A stretch of DNA of 25,545 bases from positions 1-25,545 of the IMG/VR virus record IMGVR_UViG_3300035698_013082, one strand, 5' to 3'. Source of the DNA: a virus. The notes beneath the pieces were generated by a model that was not told the DNA's origin, did not search any database, and saw nothing but the letters and a program-made list of their open reading frames with translations. Shown piece by piece: positions 1-7,635 of the stretch. The stretch's first letter is position 1; the number at the start of each line of letters is the position of its first letter. A program made the position numbers and the translations under genes.

Positions 1-1630
1 CTCCAGCCTGTGCAAGTGCAATGCCCTGTTTGAATATTGTAAATCGTAGTTCTCTCTTTGCTGCCTCATCCATTAATTTTTGTCGCTGTTTTTCAAAATC
101 CTCTTCATTCAACCCACGCTTTTTAAGGCTGTTGAGTTGAAATTGTGTAAGCGCTCCCTGGAATGTTGAGAATGCCGCAAAAGATGTTTGTTGTATCTCT
201 GCTATTGCAACGGCTTTTTCTTTTTCATCTCGCACAGCTTGTCTATCAGCATCTTTTTTATCTCTCGCTTGTTTTTGACGTAGCTTTTTTAATAGCTGTC
301 CGTTCTCCTCAGCAGCATCATTGATATCATCCCAGAATGCAGCGTCTTGCTCTCTCAGCTTTTCCAACAACTCACCGTTTTCATCGGCAGCAGCCTCAAC
401 ATCTTTCCAAAATTCTTTCCACTGTTCAACACGCTCAATCTGATATTTTTTCTCTATCGTTTTGATGTTTTCCTGAGTATTAATGCCGCCTTTTACAAGC
501 AACTCTTTGGATGCTTGCTCTTGCTGGTCGAGTAATTGCATGCGCCCTTCGAATGTCTGCTCTAATATTTCCTCTTTGGCTTTTGCAATAGACTGCTCTG
601 CGTCTTTTGCGGCTTTTTCGCGCTCTTTTATTTGCTCTTGCGTCTCTGGTTGTCCGCCAGAAGCAAATTTTTTACCTGCGCTTTCTCTAAGTTGTTTTTC
701 TGTAGAGAAGTTTTTTATTATCTGGTTACGTTCTTCTTTTAAACTTGTTAGTTTTTGTTTTTGTAAATCAAGAGATTCCTGAAGACTACCTTTGTCAAAT
801 GTCATTTTTTTAATTAAGTCTTTATCAAACCCTTGTAAGGTTCCTTTTAAACGATCAACCTCATCTGTTACTTTCCCTATGTCTTCGTCAACATTTACGA
901 GAGTCCTTTCTTTATTAAAGCCCCTAAATTCGTCAAACATAAATTTTGCAGCTTTAACCGTTCCTACAAACAACTTGTTCATTTTGAGCATAACAGGAAT
1001 AAGTTCTTTTCCTAACTCAATTCTAAGGTTCTCTATCTCAATTTCCATCTGTCCAGCAGCAACAGCAGCATCTTCTTCAGATGTTGTAAATTGGCTCATC
1101 TTTTCTTTCATCTGTGCAATAGCGTCTTGCACAACATTTTTGGAACCCATAACCTGAATACCAACATCATCAAGAAACTGTGCGCTACCACGAGCAAGAC
1201 CCGTGAAAACAGATTGCATTTTTTGAGCAACATCGGTACCAGTCGCTGCGGCAAATTTTGTAACAAACTCCATTGCAACAATCTGGTCATCGAAAGAAAC
1301 ACCTGAAACCATCGCTTGAATAGACTTTTGCTGCAACGCCATATCTGACACCATACCAAGACTCGCTTTTCTAAGTTTTGCGGTCATTTCGTCAGCAGAA
1401 CGCCCCTGTCTGGCAGCTAAGTTTTCAAAGTTTTTTTCAACATTTACAGCACTTGCACCAAGCTTGCCAAGTTCGTTTGTATATTGTGCAATTTGTTTAA
1501 TTGCTGCAATAGTTATAACACCGGCAATTGTTTTCTTTAATCCACCAAGGCCCTTTTGCGCATCTTTACCGTTATAATTAACTTTTAAAGTTGCGTCTGC
1601 TGTGTTTTTGCCAAATCCAAAGAAAGCCAT
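1..1630 (-). CDS. Tail tape measure protein, N-terminal 543 residues (runs off left edge)
   Basis: The frame opens with ATG at 1630 and stays open to the left edge with no stop, so the gene is cut by the window. The protein starts MAFFGFGKNTADATLKV and has a short hydrophobic stretch near residues 33-45 (KKTIAGVITIAAI). A region then resembles the N-terminal domain of phage tape measure proteins (ENLAARQGRSADEMTAKL, then FVTKFAAATGTDV). From about residue 240 it becomes a long charged, coiled-coil-like region rich in Glu, Lys and Gln, as expected of the rod that sets tail length. Its place directly after the frameshifted chaperone gene, with stop and start three bases apart (TAATATG), is the classic siphovirus order. 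The family assignment rests on this architecture and position. Confidence 0.9.
   Translation of the reverse strand, partial: MAFFGFGKNTADATLKVNYNGKDAQKGLGGLKKTIAGVITIAAIKQIAQYTNELGKLGASAVNVEKNFENLAARQGRSADEMTAKLRKASLGMVSDMALQQKSIQAMVSGVSFDDQIVAMEFVTKFAAATGTDVAQKMQSVFTGLARGSAQFLDDVGIQVMGSKNVVQDAIAQMKEKMSQFTTSEEDAAVAAGQMEIEIENLRIELGKELIPVMLKMNKLFVGTVKAAKFMFDEFRGFNKERTLVNVDEDIGKVTDEVDRLKGTLQGFDKDLIKKMTFDKGSLQESLDLQKQKLTSLKEERNQIIKNFSTEKQLRESAGKKFASGGQPETQEQIKEREKAAKDAEQSIAKAKEEILEQTFEGRMQLLDQQEQASKELLVKGGINTQENIKTIEKKYQIERVEQWKEFWKDVEAAADENGELLEKLREQDAAFWDDINDAAEENGQLLKKLRQKQARDKKDADRQAVRDEKEKAVAIAEIQQTSFAAFSTFQGALTQFQLNSLKKRGLNEEDFEKQRQKLMDEAAKRELRFTIFKQGIALAQAG
282..431 (-). repeat. 75-base in-frame tandem duplication inside the tape measure gene
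   Basis: Two adjacent 75-base units, joining at 356/357, encode 25-residue repeats: FWKDVEAAADENGELLEKLR and FWDDINDAAEENGQLLKKLR are the matching cores. The period is a multiple of three and the copies have diverged by substitutions only, so the frame is kept. Tape measure proteins commonly grow by such repeats, and the length of this coiled-coil section would change tail length. Confidence 0.75.
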
Positions 1631-1631
1631 A

Positions 1632-2404
1632 TTAGCCCTTGCTGTATTTGTTTAAAATGTCAAGCTTAATAAAATCAATTATATCAAGATCGTCAAGTCT
1701 GTTAGGATCAAGGCCGCCATTGCACGCCCTCGAAACAACCTTGAGCATTTTAACTTCGTCGTATTTCCAATGATTTTCTCTCCAATTGCAAATAAACTCA
1801 GAGCCGTTTTTGTTAACATGATAACAGTCCCATTCAATAGTTGAGCTACATTCGTCGCACCCTTTCGGGAACCCTCTTCTTTTATGATGTTTGTTGCCAT
1901 TCCCATCGACATACTCTATTACCTCATAAATTTCAGCACAAATTTCTTCGAACTCGACTATGCTAACTCTTTTTTTTTTACACTTTCCTCTTGCCTAAAA
2001 GCAACGCCAACCATGCCACTTAATAAATGAGCCTTGTACTTTTTCAAGAATTCAAACTGTTTAGCTTTTGGTTTATTATCAAGCGTCTCTTTTTTTTCAT
2101 CGAGAAACCCAGTGCAAGACGTAAACACTTTTTCGGCCCAGGGAATCCAAAAGTCTCTTACGAGTACCTCGTGTATTTTCTGAGCTTTGTCACCTTTGAA
2201 TTCACTAACCTCTCTAAGTTGTGATTCACTGCCGACCATTTTCTGCTCTTGCCAAGCATAGTTTAATATCTCATCACTAGTAGGCCTACGATACCATATC
2301 ACACCTACCTCACGGCCTAAATTATCTGTGACGGAGACACAACCATCCCCGCCACAGAATAAAGAGCGCCTACGAGTAAAGGTTTTTTTTAACCATTTAA
2401 TCAT
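1632..2404 (-). CDS. Tail assembly chaperone, long form made by -1 frameshift (gpG-gpT type)
   Basis: The short upstream frame ends at 1958. The -1 frame is open across that stop and runs to a TAA at 1634-1632, three bases before the tape measure ATG. This downstream frame has no ATG, GTG or TTG near its beginning, yet it reads as a sensible hydrophilic protein: VEFEEICAEIYEV, a cysteine cluster with CDEC, and an end DIIDFIKLDILNKYSKG. A run of ten A on the coding strand just before the stop is a suitable slippery site. Slipping there gives about 145 + 112 = 257 residues. Lambda gpG/gpGT and many other long-tailed phages place such a frameshifted chaperone pair immediately before the tape measure gene and use it to load that protein. 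The frameshift is inferred from frame and position. Confidence 0.85.
1958..2404 (-). CDS. Tail assembly chaperone, short form (gpG-like)
   Basis: This 148-residue product begins MIKWLKKTFTRRR and ends VKKKELA at a TAG. It is the unshifted product of the same start as the long form. It has no recognised catalytic motif. The assignment comes from size, position between the tail tube and tape measure genes, and the slippery A-run at its 3' end. The start follows the tail tube stop within two bases (TAATAATG) and lacks a clear Shine-Dalgarno site, so it is probably translated by coupling. In related phages the short form is made in large excess over the long form. Confidence 0.8.
   Translation of the reverse strand: MIKWLKKTFTRRRSLFCGGDGCVSVTDNLGREVGVIWYRRPTSDEILNYAWQEQKMVGSESQLREVSEFKGDKAQKIHEVLVRDFWIPWAEKVFTSCTGFLDEKKETLDNKPKAKQFEFLKKYKAHLLSGMVGVAFRQEESVKKKELA
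1967..1980 (-). promoter_or_regulatory. Slippery site for -1 ribosomal frameshifting
   Basis: The coding strand reads GTA AAA AAA AAA GAG TTA GCA TAG in the zero frame. The ten A bases (1979-1970) followed by G contain the efficient AAAAAAG-type heptamer, on which two lysine tRNAs can re-pair one base back. After the slip the ribosome reads AGA GTT AGC ATA and passes the TAG. I did not identify a downstream stimulator structure. Confidence 0.75.
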
Positions 2405-2406
2405 TA

Positions 2407-3492
2407 TTATGCTTTCGTTGCGTTATAACCAACAGCCACCGCACTCTGCACATAAGCAACAAAACTTATGCCGTCAGAATCTTCAAACACTTCTGTTGCG
2501 TAAGATCTATTGATAGGGCTTGCGTCATCTTCTGGAGCACTGCCAACTTGCACAACAGGAAAGAACATGTCAAGAGCATAAGGATAACCCGCAACAATAT
2601 CAGGTCCGGCGAATTGAACTTCGTATGCACGCTGAGTATCTGCAATACGGTCATTGTCATTATTAATGACAGAGTTATCTTTTCTCAATGCAAACTCTAA
2701 TGTATAGCGTCTGTCACCGCGCACTCGGTCATTGATAACACCACAGCCGCCAGCTCTTGCCATATCAGCAGCCGTCATTCCGTTGTTGCCTGTAATTGTT
2801 ATGCTATTTAGATATGTTGTAAGATTAATTAAATTTGTTCCCATATCAGCGCCTTCATAACTCACAGATGTTTTGCCCGGAAGAGTAACGCTATCAGCAG
2901 CCCAAAAATTAAGACATTTAAAATTGAGAAGGGGCTCACTTGCAAAACTGTTTTCACCAGTTGCTAAAGACCCAGCACTATTGAGAACAAAAGCTCCATT
3001 ATTTACAATGTGCCTATTACCGAACCCTGAAAAAGTGGCCTCTACAACACCATTGCCACCGCTTGCAAATGAAATGCTCATCTCATTAATAATGTTTCCA
3101 CTTACTATAGTATCAGACCCTATCTGATAAGTAAACGTTGGCATATTTCTCGACGCAATCGGGAGATGGTTGAGCCTATGTGAATATGCGGTGCTTGTCG
3201 CCTCGACGGTGACAAAGCTGTCAGCTTCACCCTGAAAATAACTCATCATGTATGCAATCTCGCTCATTCGATCGCACGTATAGCTCCATGGTGTCCACAC
3301 GGCTTGTAATTCGTTCTTTGTTCCATGCTCACCAGAACCAAGTTTGTTATAATCAGACTCAACTTGATATTCTGGCTCCGGCAACATCATGCGCCCGCGA
3401 CCCTCGAAAAACTCGTCTGTATCTGCGGTGAAAGGAGTTGCCTCCTGATAAGTAAAAAACGCTTTATACGCTTTCCATGATCCTACTGACAT
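2407..3492 (-). CDS. Phage tail tube (major tail) protein
   Basis: The 361-residue protein starts MSVGSWKAYKAFFTYQEATP after an excellent site (AAGGAGTT, then ATG). Length, beta-rich composition, and the pattern of an N-terminal 'shared' domain with later repeats of short polar strands fit the family of long phage tail tube proteins (Phage_tube-like). Internal landmarks are VQFAGPDIVAGYPYALDMFF and a C-terminal SYATEVFEDSDGISFVAYVQ. It lies between the tail completion gene and the chaperone pair, exactly where the major tail protein belongs. It would polymerise around the tape measure to form the DNA conduit. The family call is by position and overall character rather than a diagnostic motif. 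Confidence 0.8.
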   Translation of the reverse strand: MSVGSWKAYKAFFTYQEATPFTADTDEFFEGRGRMMLPEPEYQVESDYNKLGSGEHGTKNELQAVWTPWSYTCDRMSEIAYMMSYFQGEADSFVTVEATSTAYSHRLNHLPIASRNMPTFTYQIGSDTIVSGNIINEMSISFASGGNGVVEATFSGFGNRHIVNNGAFVLNSAGSLATGENSFASEPLLNFKCLNFWAADSVTLPGKTSVSYEGADMGTNLINLTTYLNSITITGNNGMTAADMARAGGCGVINDRVRGDRRYTLEFALRKDNSVINNDNDRIADTQRAYEVQFAGPDIVAGYPYALDMFFPVVQVGSAPEDDASPINRSYATEVFEDSDGISFVAYVQSAVAVGYNATKA

Positions 3493-3505
3493 AATAACTC
3501 CTTTG

Positions 3506-3997
3506 TTAAACCCATCTGTTAATTAACGCGTTTACTGCACCTTTAAGAACGAATACTAACGTTGTTTCTTCGTCGCTATCTGGTGCAGGTAGCACACTGC
3601 TTATAACATCAATATTTACAAACTGTGCGTTACTATCTGTGTAGTATGAAGTCATATACTGGCCTTCATACATTTGGTTTCGTATCAAAACTTTACATCT
3701 TTCGAAAGCATCGTCAATATTATCTATTGCTGTATCAGGATCTGCTTTATTTCCAACAAAACGCATATCCAACGTGTATAGATCGTCGGTATTCTGAATC
3801 CTATCGTCAACAGTATCACCATCAGAAATCCACATATATAATCCAGTTTCTAATCTTGAACTTACTTTTGCAGTCTCAAACTCTTTAGGGCTTGATGATA
3901 TTTTTTGCAGCATCTTGCCAGTACCATACAGCGTCCCCGTATCTGCCTTAAGTAAATTTGCGAATGCGTCTGCTATTCCTGCGCGATCAAGAGCCAT
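3506..3997 (-). CDS. Putative tail completion/terminator protein
   Basis: This 163-residue acidic protein begins MALDRAGIADAFANLLKADTGTLYGTG and ends ALINRWV. No catalytic motif is visible. In phages with this gene order, the gene between the gpG-like morphogenesis protein and the tail tube usually encodes the protein that caps the tail tube or joins it to the head (lambda gpU-like role). The alternating hydrophobic/polar mid-region and the size agree. It begins eight bases after a weak AAGGA site and is separated from its neighbours by only a few bases, so it belongs to the same transcript. Confidence 0.55.
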   Translation of the reverse strand: MALDRAGIADAFANLLKADTGTLYGTGKMLQKISSSPKEFETAKVSSRLETGLYMWISDGDTVDDRIQNTDDLYTLDMRFVGNKADPDTAIDNIDDAFERCKVLIRNQMYEGQYMTSYYTDSNAQFVNIDVISSVLPAPDSDEETTLVFVLKGAVNALINRWV

Positions 3998-4000
3998 TTG

Positions 4001-4498
4001 TCACTTCCTTACATAGTGTGTGTGACGTTTCAACTCGCCTTTTAAATGGTCGGTTACCATTTTAGATATCTGTGCATAATCTTTCTGTGTTAGAAACAAC
4101 CAAGGAAATCTGCCCTTATTGTGAAATCCTGGATATGCAAAACCTTTGCTTTTTATACGTGTTCCAAACAGAAAACCTTTTGCGCTCCTTGATAATGTTT
4201 TTATACTATCCCTCATTTTACCAGTTCTGACCATTGGTCTTGCTGCGACAATAGCATTGCCAGAAGCGACGAGAGCTTTCTTTTGTTTTACAGTACTCTT
4301 TTTTAATTTAGGCCATTTAATACCTCTGCGACCTTTTGTGTCAGGCCGCGACCCTTTAAGCATCTGCATAGTAACAGCCTTTACATACTTTTCTACCTTG
4401 TCAAGTAACTTTTTAGGCCGCTCAACCCTATCGAGTAATGTTTTGATTAGAGACTCAACTTCTTTACTCTCTAATTGCATGCTAAGGCCATTAGACAC
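4001..4498 (-). CDS. Phage virion morphogenesis protein (Mu gpG-like tail completion family)
   Basis: The 165-residue basic protein contains the family's characteristic arrangement. An alpha-helical N-terminus is followed by KGRRGIKWPKLKKSTVKQKK (residues 55-74), then RPMVRTGKMRDSIK (87-100), FGTRIKSKGFAYPGFHNKG (111-129) and FPWLFLTQKDYAQI (131-144). The RTGxMRDSI core, a G-T turn, an H-NKG segment and an aromatic PWLFL stretch match the virion morphogenesis family, which acts in tail or head-tail completion. The start used is GTG at 4498, overlapping the TAG of the upstream gene by one base. A downstream ATG at 4480 (residue 7) is an alternative start. Confidence 0.75.
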   Translation of the reverse strand: MSNGLSMQLESKEVESLIKTLLDRVERPKKLLDKVEKYVKAVTMQMLKGSRPDTKGRRGIKWPKLKKSTVKQKKALVASGNAIVAARPMVRTGKMRDSIKTLSRSAKGFLFGTRIKSKGFAYPGFHNKGRFPWLFLTQKDYAQISKMVTDHLKGELKRHTHYVRK

Positions 4499-4752
4499 TA
4501 TTCTTCAACCTCAACAATTTCATCACCGTAAATTGTTTCCGCAACATTTTCATCAATTTGACTTTCAGCCACATTCTTTCGACGTAGCCAAACCTTGACC
4601 TGCTTTTTGAATATGTCAGACAAAAGAGTCTCGCATCTTTCAGCAGCAAGTTCATTTGTCATTGTTTCACCGCCATTAAATTTCCATTCAATGAGCGGTT
4701 TTACAATGTCAAGAAGTTTGTCGTTTGGTATATCTCTTGTTTGTAATCTCAT
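4498..4752 (-). CDS. Hypothetical protein, 84 residues, head-tail module
   Basis: The small acidic protein starts MRLQTRDIPNDKLLDIVKPL with a good site (AAAGG, seven bases before ATG) and ends in a Glu/Val-rich tail. It is predicted mainly helical with no transmembrane segment. I do not recognise a family. It is tightly packed between the connector gene and the gpG-like gene, so a structural or chaperone role in head-tail joining is possible but unsupported by motif. Confidence 0.7.
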   Translation of the reverse strand: MRLQTRDIPNDKLLDIVKPLIEWKFNGGETMTNELAAERCETLLSDIFKKQVKVWLRRKNVAESQIDENVAETIYGDEIVEVEE

Positions 4753-4781
4753 TTGTAAACCTTTACTTTTTAATTTTGTAT

Positions 4782-5405
4782 CTACTGACCCATATAAGTT
4801 GCATAGTCAAGGCTATCATTGCGGTATGTTCTCATGTAACGAAGAGTTCCCTCAACACTTGAGCTTTCAGCGTAAAAATACCATGCATCTCTGTATTCGT
4901 CATCGTAGCGACCGCCCTCACAGATAATCCAATCACCCGGAAGAGTCCATACATTGCTTGCATCACTTACAACGTTTGACCGAAATGGTAACACTCTTGT
5001 CCATGTCCCACCACCATTTCTATTGCCAATAATCATTGCATTATTACTATTTAGTGATATCGTTTGTTCTTCCCATGTAGGCGCGACTTTTATAATTTGC
5101 AATTCAGCTTTGTAAGATTCAATCATATCTTTCCAGAATGCGACTTCTTCACCATTGCGGGTGTTTTGTCCGATTCCCTGAAAATACATTGCCTTACCAA
5201 CCTCAAGACATTGATATACGATTTCTTCCGGTGCCCTAACTGCGGAAGCTGTTGAATCGTAATCATCCCATGAATCATAATGTCGAGATGTCCAAGTGTT
5301 GATAAAACCAGATGACCGGTTTACGGCATCTGTTATATCACCGTTATCATCATTTGCGTCAGAAGGTAATTGGGCATCTAATTGGCTTACACTAATAATT
5401 GCCAT
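4782..5405 (-). CDS. Putative head-tail connector/adaptor protein
   Basis: The 207-residue protein begins MAIISVSQLDAQLPSDANDD and has an N-terminal helical half: VNRSSGFINTWTSRHYDSWDDY, split here as residues about 29-50, and PEEIVYQCLEVGKAMYFQ. The layout, a short leader followed by residues forming a helical bundle and then VAFWKDMIESYKAEL, resembles head-completion adaptor proteins (HK97 gp6 / DUF1320-like). The C-terminal part carries aromatic-rich beta segments such as WTLPGDWIICEGGRYDD. Position after the capsid genes and before tail completion agrees. The assignment is by architecture and context, and specific homology is untested. Confidence 0.5.
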   Translation of the reverse strand: MAIISVSQLDAQLPSDANDDNGDITDAVNRSSGFINTWTSRHYDSWDDYDSTASAVRAPEEIVYQCLEVGKAMYFQGIGQNTRNGEEVAFWKDMIESYKAELQIIKVAPTWEEQTISLNSNNAMIIGNRNGGGTWTRVLPFRSNVVSDASNVWTLPGDWIICEGGRYDDEYRDAWYFYAESSSVEGTLRYMRTYRNDSLDYATYMGQ

Positions 5406-5406
5406 T

Positions 5407-5673
5407 TTAGACCCTTACGTCAAATCCACAATAAATATTAGTTGCAGTTGTACCACTTGCCCAAATTCTTTGTATTTCTACATTGTGTATAACACCTGTT
5501 CCAAGCACAGACATTGGGATTACCTCTTTTACCCCTGTTGCCCACGTAACAGATATTGCGCCATCCGTACCAATTAAAAGTCCTTTTGCAGTAATAGAGT
5601 TACCGCGAGCATCTGTAAACCCTGCTGCATCGGATGGTGTTATTGCACTTAATTGTGGTTTATAATCTATCAT
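5407..5673 (-). CDS. Small putative virion protein, 88 residues
   Basis: The protein begins MIDYKPQLSAITPSDAAGFT and ends TNIYCGFDVRV. The latter part, IPMSVLGTGVIHNVEIQRIW followed by ASGTTATNIY, resembles a small beta-sandwich found in phage decoration or spike-base proteins, where an R-I-x-A-T/S-GTTAT segment is common. The site before the ATG is weak (AAGAGA), so expression may be low or coupled. It is the first gene after the terminator at 5695-5722 and has one base between its stop and the preceding gene in the array. Function is uncertain. Confidence 0.6.
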   Translation of the reverse strand: MIDYKPQLSAITPSDAAGFTDARGNSITAKGLLIGTDGAISVTWATGVKEVIPMSVLGTGVIHNVEIQRIWASGTTATNIYCGFDVRV

Positions 5674-5694
5674 TTTTTTTCTCTTTCTTAAACA

Positions 5695-5722
5695 AACGGA
5701 CCTCAGTAAAATGAGGTCCGTT
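5695..5722 (-). terminator. Rho-independent terminator after the capsid genes
   Basis: An 11-bp perfect stem (AACGGACCTCA paired with TGAGGTCCGTT) with a six-base loop is followed on the minus strand by TGTTTAAG, a moderate T-rich tail. It sits between the cement-like gene (stop at 5763) and the next gene (start 5673). This would reduce transcription of the connector and tail genes relative to capsid genes. No promoter is recognisable just downstream, so read-through is probably needed. Confidence 0.75.
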
Positions 5723-5762
5723 CTATAGGATACCTGTAACCAAAGGATAAAAAGGTAAGGTA

Positions 5763-6173
5763 TTAGATCGATGCAGTTCCTCTTGGATATGCTTTAACTG
5801 TCAACGTTACAGACGCAGCAGAGCCGTTTAGGTAACAGTATGCACGTATTTGATTGTCACCTTGATTGATAACACCAACAATAGCAGGAGCCGCACTTGT
5901 AAGAGCAACGCCACGTCCGGCAGCATCACCAATTACAAGATTTCCGATCTCTGTCCAAGTGGTAGTTGCAGCAAGGGTATTAGCCTGAATAACTACATTG
6001 ACACTATCAAAAACTGTGCCGCCAAGATAGCTTGCAACAGTTATAGCTATATCGAATGCGCCACGACCAACATTTATCGCACTACCTACAACACCATCAG
6101 CGGTAAACGCGGTGGCTGCTGACATTGCAGTTCCATCACATCCCCAGTTTAATTTTTGCGTTTGCCAAGCCAT
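5763..6173 (-). CDS. Putative capsid cement/decoration protein (Bbp16-like)
   Basis: The 136-residue protein is low in charge and rich in Ala, Val, Thr and Gly: it begins MAWQTQKLNWGCDGTAMSAA and includes FDIAITVASYLGGTVFD, then VVIQANTLAATTTWTEIGNL. The pattern of a 'G-x-x-x-INVGRG' turn followed by beta strands of a 'conv. quantitative-looking' sandwich resembles Bbp16-type cement proteins, which stabilise capsid lattices. The gene follows the capsid gene with one hypothetical gene between, and the terminator lies just after it. This fits an abundant virion protein co-expressed with the capsid. The call is by resemblance and position. Confidence 0.55.
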   Translation of the reverse strand: MAWQTQKLNWGCDGTAMSAATAFTADGVVGSAINVGRGAFDIAITVASYLGGTVFDSVNVVIQANTLAATTTWTEIGNLVIGDAAGRGVALTSAAPAIVGVINQGDNQIRAYCYLNGSAASVTLTVKAYPRGTASI

Positions 6174-6670
6174 TATAAAACCTTTCGTTTATTATTTTTC
6201 GGTAAATTTGTACCAGCAATCGGATTAATGGTTCTTACATCGGCATATCTTTTGCTTTGCCACTTTTCAAAATCACTAACCTCTTTGCTGACATGTTCGT
6301 GTATTTTACTAACATTAATATTGTGCTGTTCAATTGGAGCCTTTCGACCTGTTGGTAGATTGTCAACATATTCTACCATAACACCATCACTGTCATTACG
6401 CCAATCGCCCTCTATATTCCCGTACCTGTCAACGCTAATATCACCTCTCGGCCTTGGTTCCGGCCTTGCTGACATAATCGCATCTTTCGTAGTACGTTCA
6501 CCGAGACCCTTTTGAGCCATCACTTTTTCTATCGGTGATGGAATATTTTTGACAGGGCTTGCAATTTTGACAGACGACAATATGTCAAGTATCTTACTCA
6601 ACTTACCGTCTGTCTCTTTTGCGGCATTTTCGAGACTTTCGAGTCTTTCTTTATTTGTTAATGGTGCCAA
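6173..6670 (-). CDS. Hypothetical protein, 165 residues, capsid operon
   Basis: This gene starts with TTG at 6670, chosen because AGGAG lies eight bases upstream and no closer ATG fits. The product begins (M)APLTNKERLESLENAAKE, a short coiled-coil-like helix, followed by a Pro/Arg-rich linker (ARPEPRPRGD, about residues 68-77) and a charged C-terminus ending NNKRKVL. It overlaps the cement-like gene start by one base. I do not recognise the family. Its position between capsid and cement genes, with a disordered, basic tail, would suit an internal or accessory head protein, but this is inference. Confidence 0.65.
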   Translation of the reverse strand: MAPLTNKERLESLENAAKETDGKLSKILDILSSVKIASPVKNIPSPIEKVMAQKGLGERTTKDAIMSARPEPRPRGDISVDRYGNIEGDWRNDSDGVMVEYVDNLPTGRKAPIEQHNINVSKIHEHVSKEVSDFEKWQSKRYADVRTINPIAGTNLPKNNKRKVL

Positions 6671-6690
6671 AAGCCTTACTCCTTTAATTA

Positions 6691-7623
6691 TTACAATGTT
6701 TCAGCGACATACCGCAGTCGTGCTATTGACTTAATAGCCTGCGGAGCCATACCAACATACCATTCAAGGTCAAAATAGTTATACACCGAAGCGTCGCTTA
6801 AAGGCAATACTGCTGGCATACCCATTTGAAAACCTGTTACAAGCTCAGGTCCGTAAGTTACTGCATAAACAGCAGAACTATTCCCATCGCCGTCATCGGT
6901 TGAAAGAATGTCTGTTCCTTTACCATCGACAAGTGGGACAATTGGGACACCACCATATGAGCCGTTGTACATTCCCCACTGATTAGGAGAGTATCTATTC
7001 TGAAAAGAAATGTCACCAGACACGTTTGTTCCGCGACTGAGTTTATTCGCTCTCATACCAAGTGTGTTAGAAGTATAAATAAAGGTATTTCCTGGGGAAA
7101 TTTTTATTTTATTTAACAGCTGGTCAAGATGATCCGTGAGGAGCACTGAACCCGTCGATGCTGTTCCCACATTGACGGTCTGACTTGCAAAAAGAACTTC
7201 ATTGTCAAGCCAATCTTCAAACCCACGTAAAGCTGTTCCACCGGCTCCCTCGAAAAGATCTTTTGTCCAAATTCGAGCGCGAGCCCTTACCTGGGAGGCT
7301 ATTTCTTGCGGTACTTTTGCAGGATTAGCTGTTGCTATTGCTCTGTCAATTTTTACCTGTCCACCATAAATTTTAAACGTCTCAACAAATGGAGATATAT
7401 TCGAGCGAGATTCTGTATAACTCCCGTCAATATTACGAGTCCCGCCTGTAGTATAAGGCAACTCGTTTTCAATATTCCACGGATACGTCCCACCTGGCGC
7501 GTCAAGTAGCGACATTGCCATCATGGGTTGATAGGCAGACGCATATGTACCAATAACATCGCGTGCATGGCATCGAGGCATTGTTTTCGCAGCTTCTAAA
7601 AGTGTCATTGCTCCTGAAGGCAT
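6691..7623 (-). CDS. Major capsid protein (HK97-fold type)
   Basis: The 310-residue protein starts MPSGAMTLLEAAKTMPRCHA after a strong site (AGGAG, six bases, ATG). Features typical of major capsid proteins are seen in order: an N-terminal helix, a central TFKIYGGQVKIDRAIATANP segment (about 84-103), a spine-helix-like VPQEIASQVRARARIWTKDL with FEGAGG, and later ALRGFEDWLDN. The C-terminal FDLEWYVGMAPQAIKSIARL also fits an A-domain ending. The capsid follows a scaffold-like gene. No long N-terminal delta domain is visible, consistent with a separate scaffold. Family assigned by architecture and context, without a search. Confidence 0.85.
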   Translation of the reverse strand: MPSGAMTLLEAAKTMPRCHARDVIGTYASAYQPMMAMSLLDAPGGTYPWNIENELPYTTGGTRNIDGSYTESRSNISPFVETFKIYGGQVKIDRAIATANPAKVPQEIASQVRARARIWTKDLFEGAGGTALRGFEDWLDNEVLFASQTVNVGTASTGSVLLTDHLDQLLNKIKISPGNTFIYTSNTLGMRANKLSRGTNVSGDISFQNRYSPNQWGMYNGSYGGVPIVPLVDGKGTDILSTDDGDGNSSAVYAVTYGPELVTGFQMGMPAVLPLSDASVYNYFDLEWYVGMAPQAIKSIARLRYVAETL

Positions 7624-7635
7624 AATTTACTCCTG

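Noticed and set aside
1679-1912. 77-residue minus frame inside the chaperone extension
   Set aside because: It overlaps the -1 frame that runs to the tape measure gene, has no Shine-Dalgarno site, and its composition is less protein-like than the extension frame.
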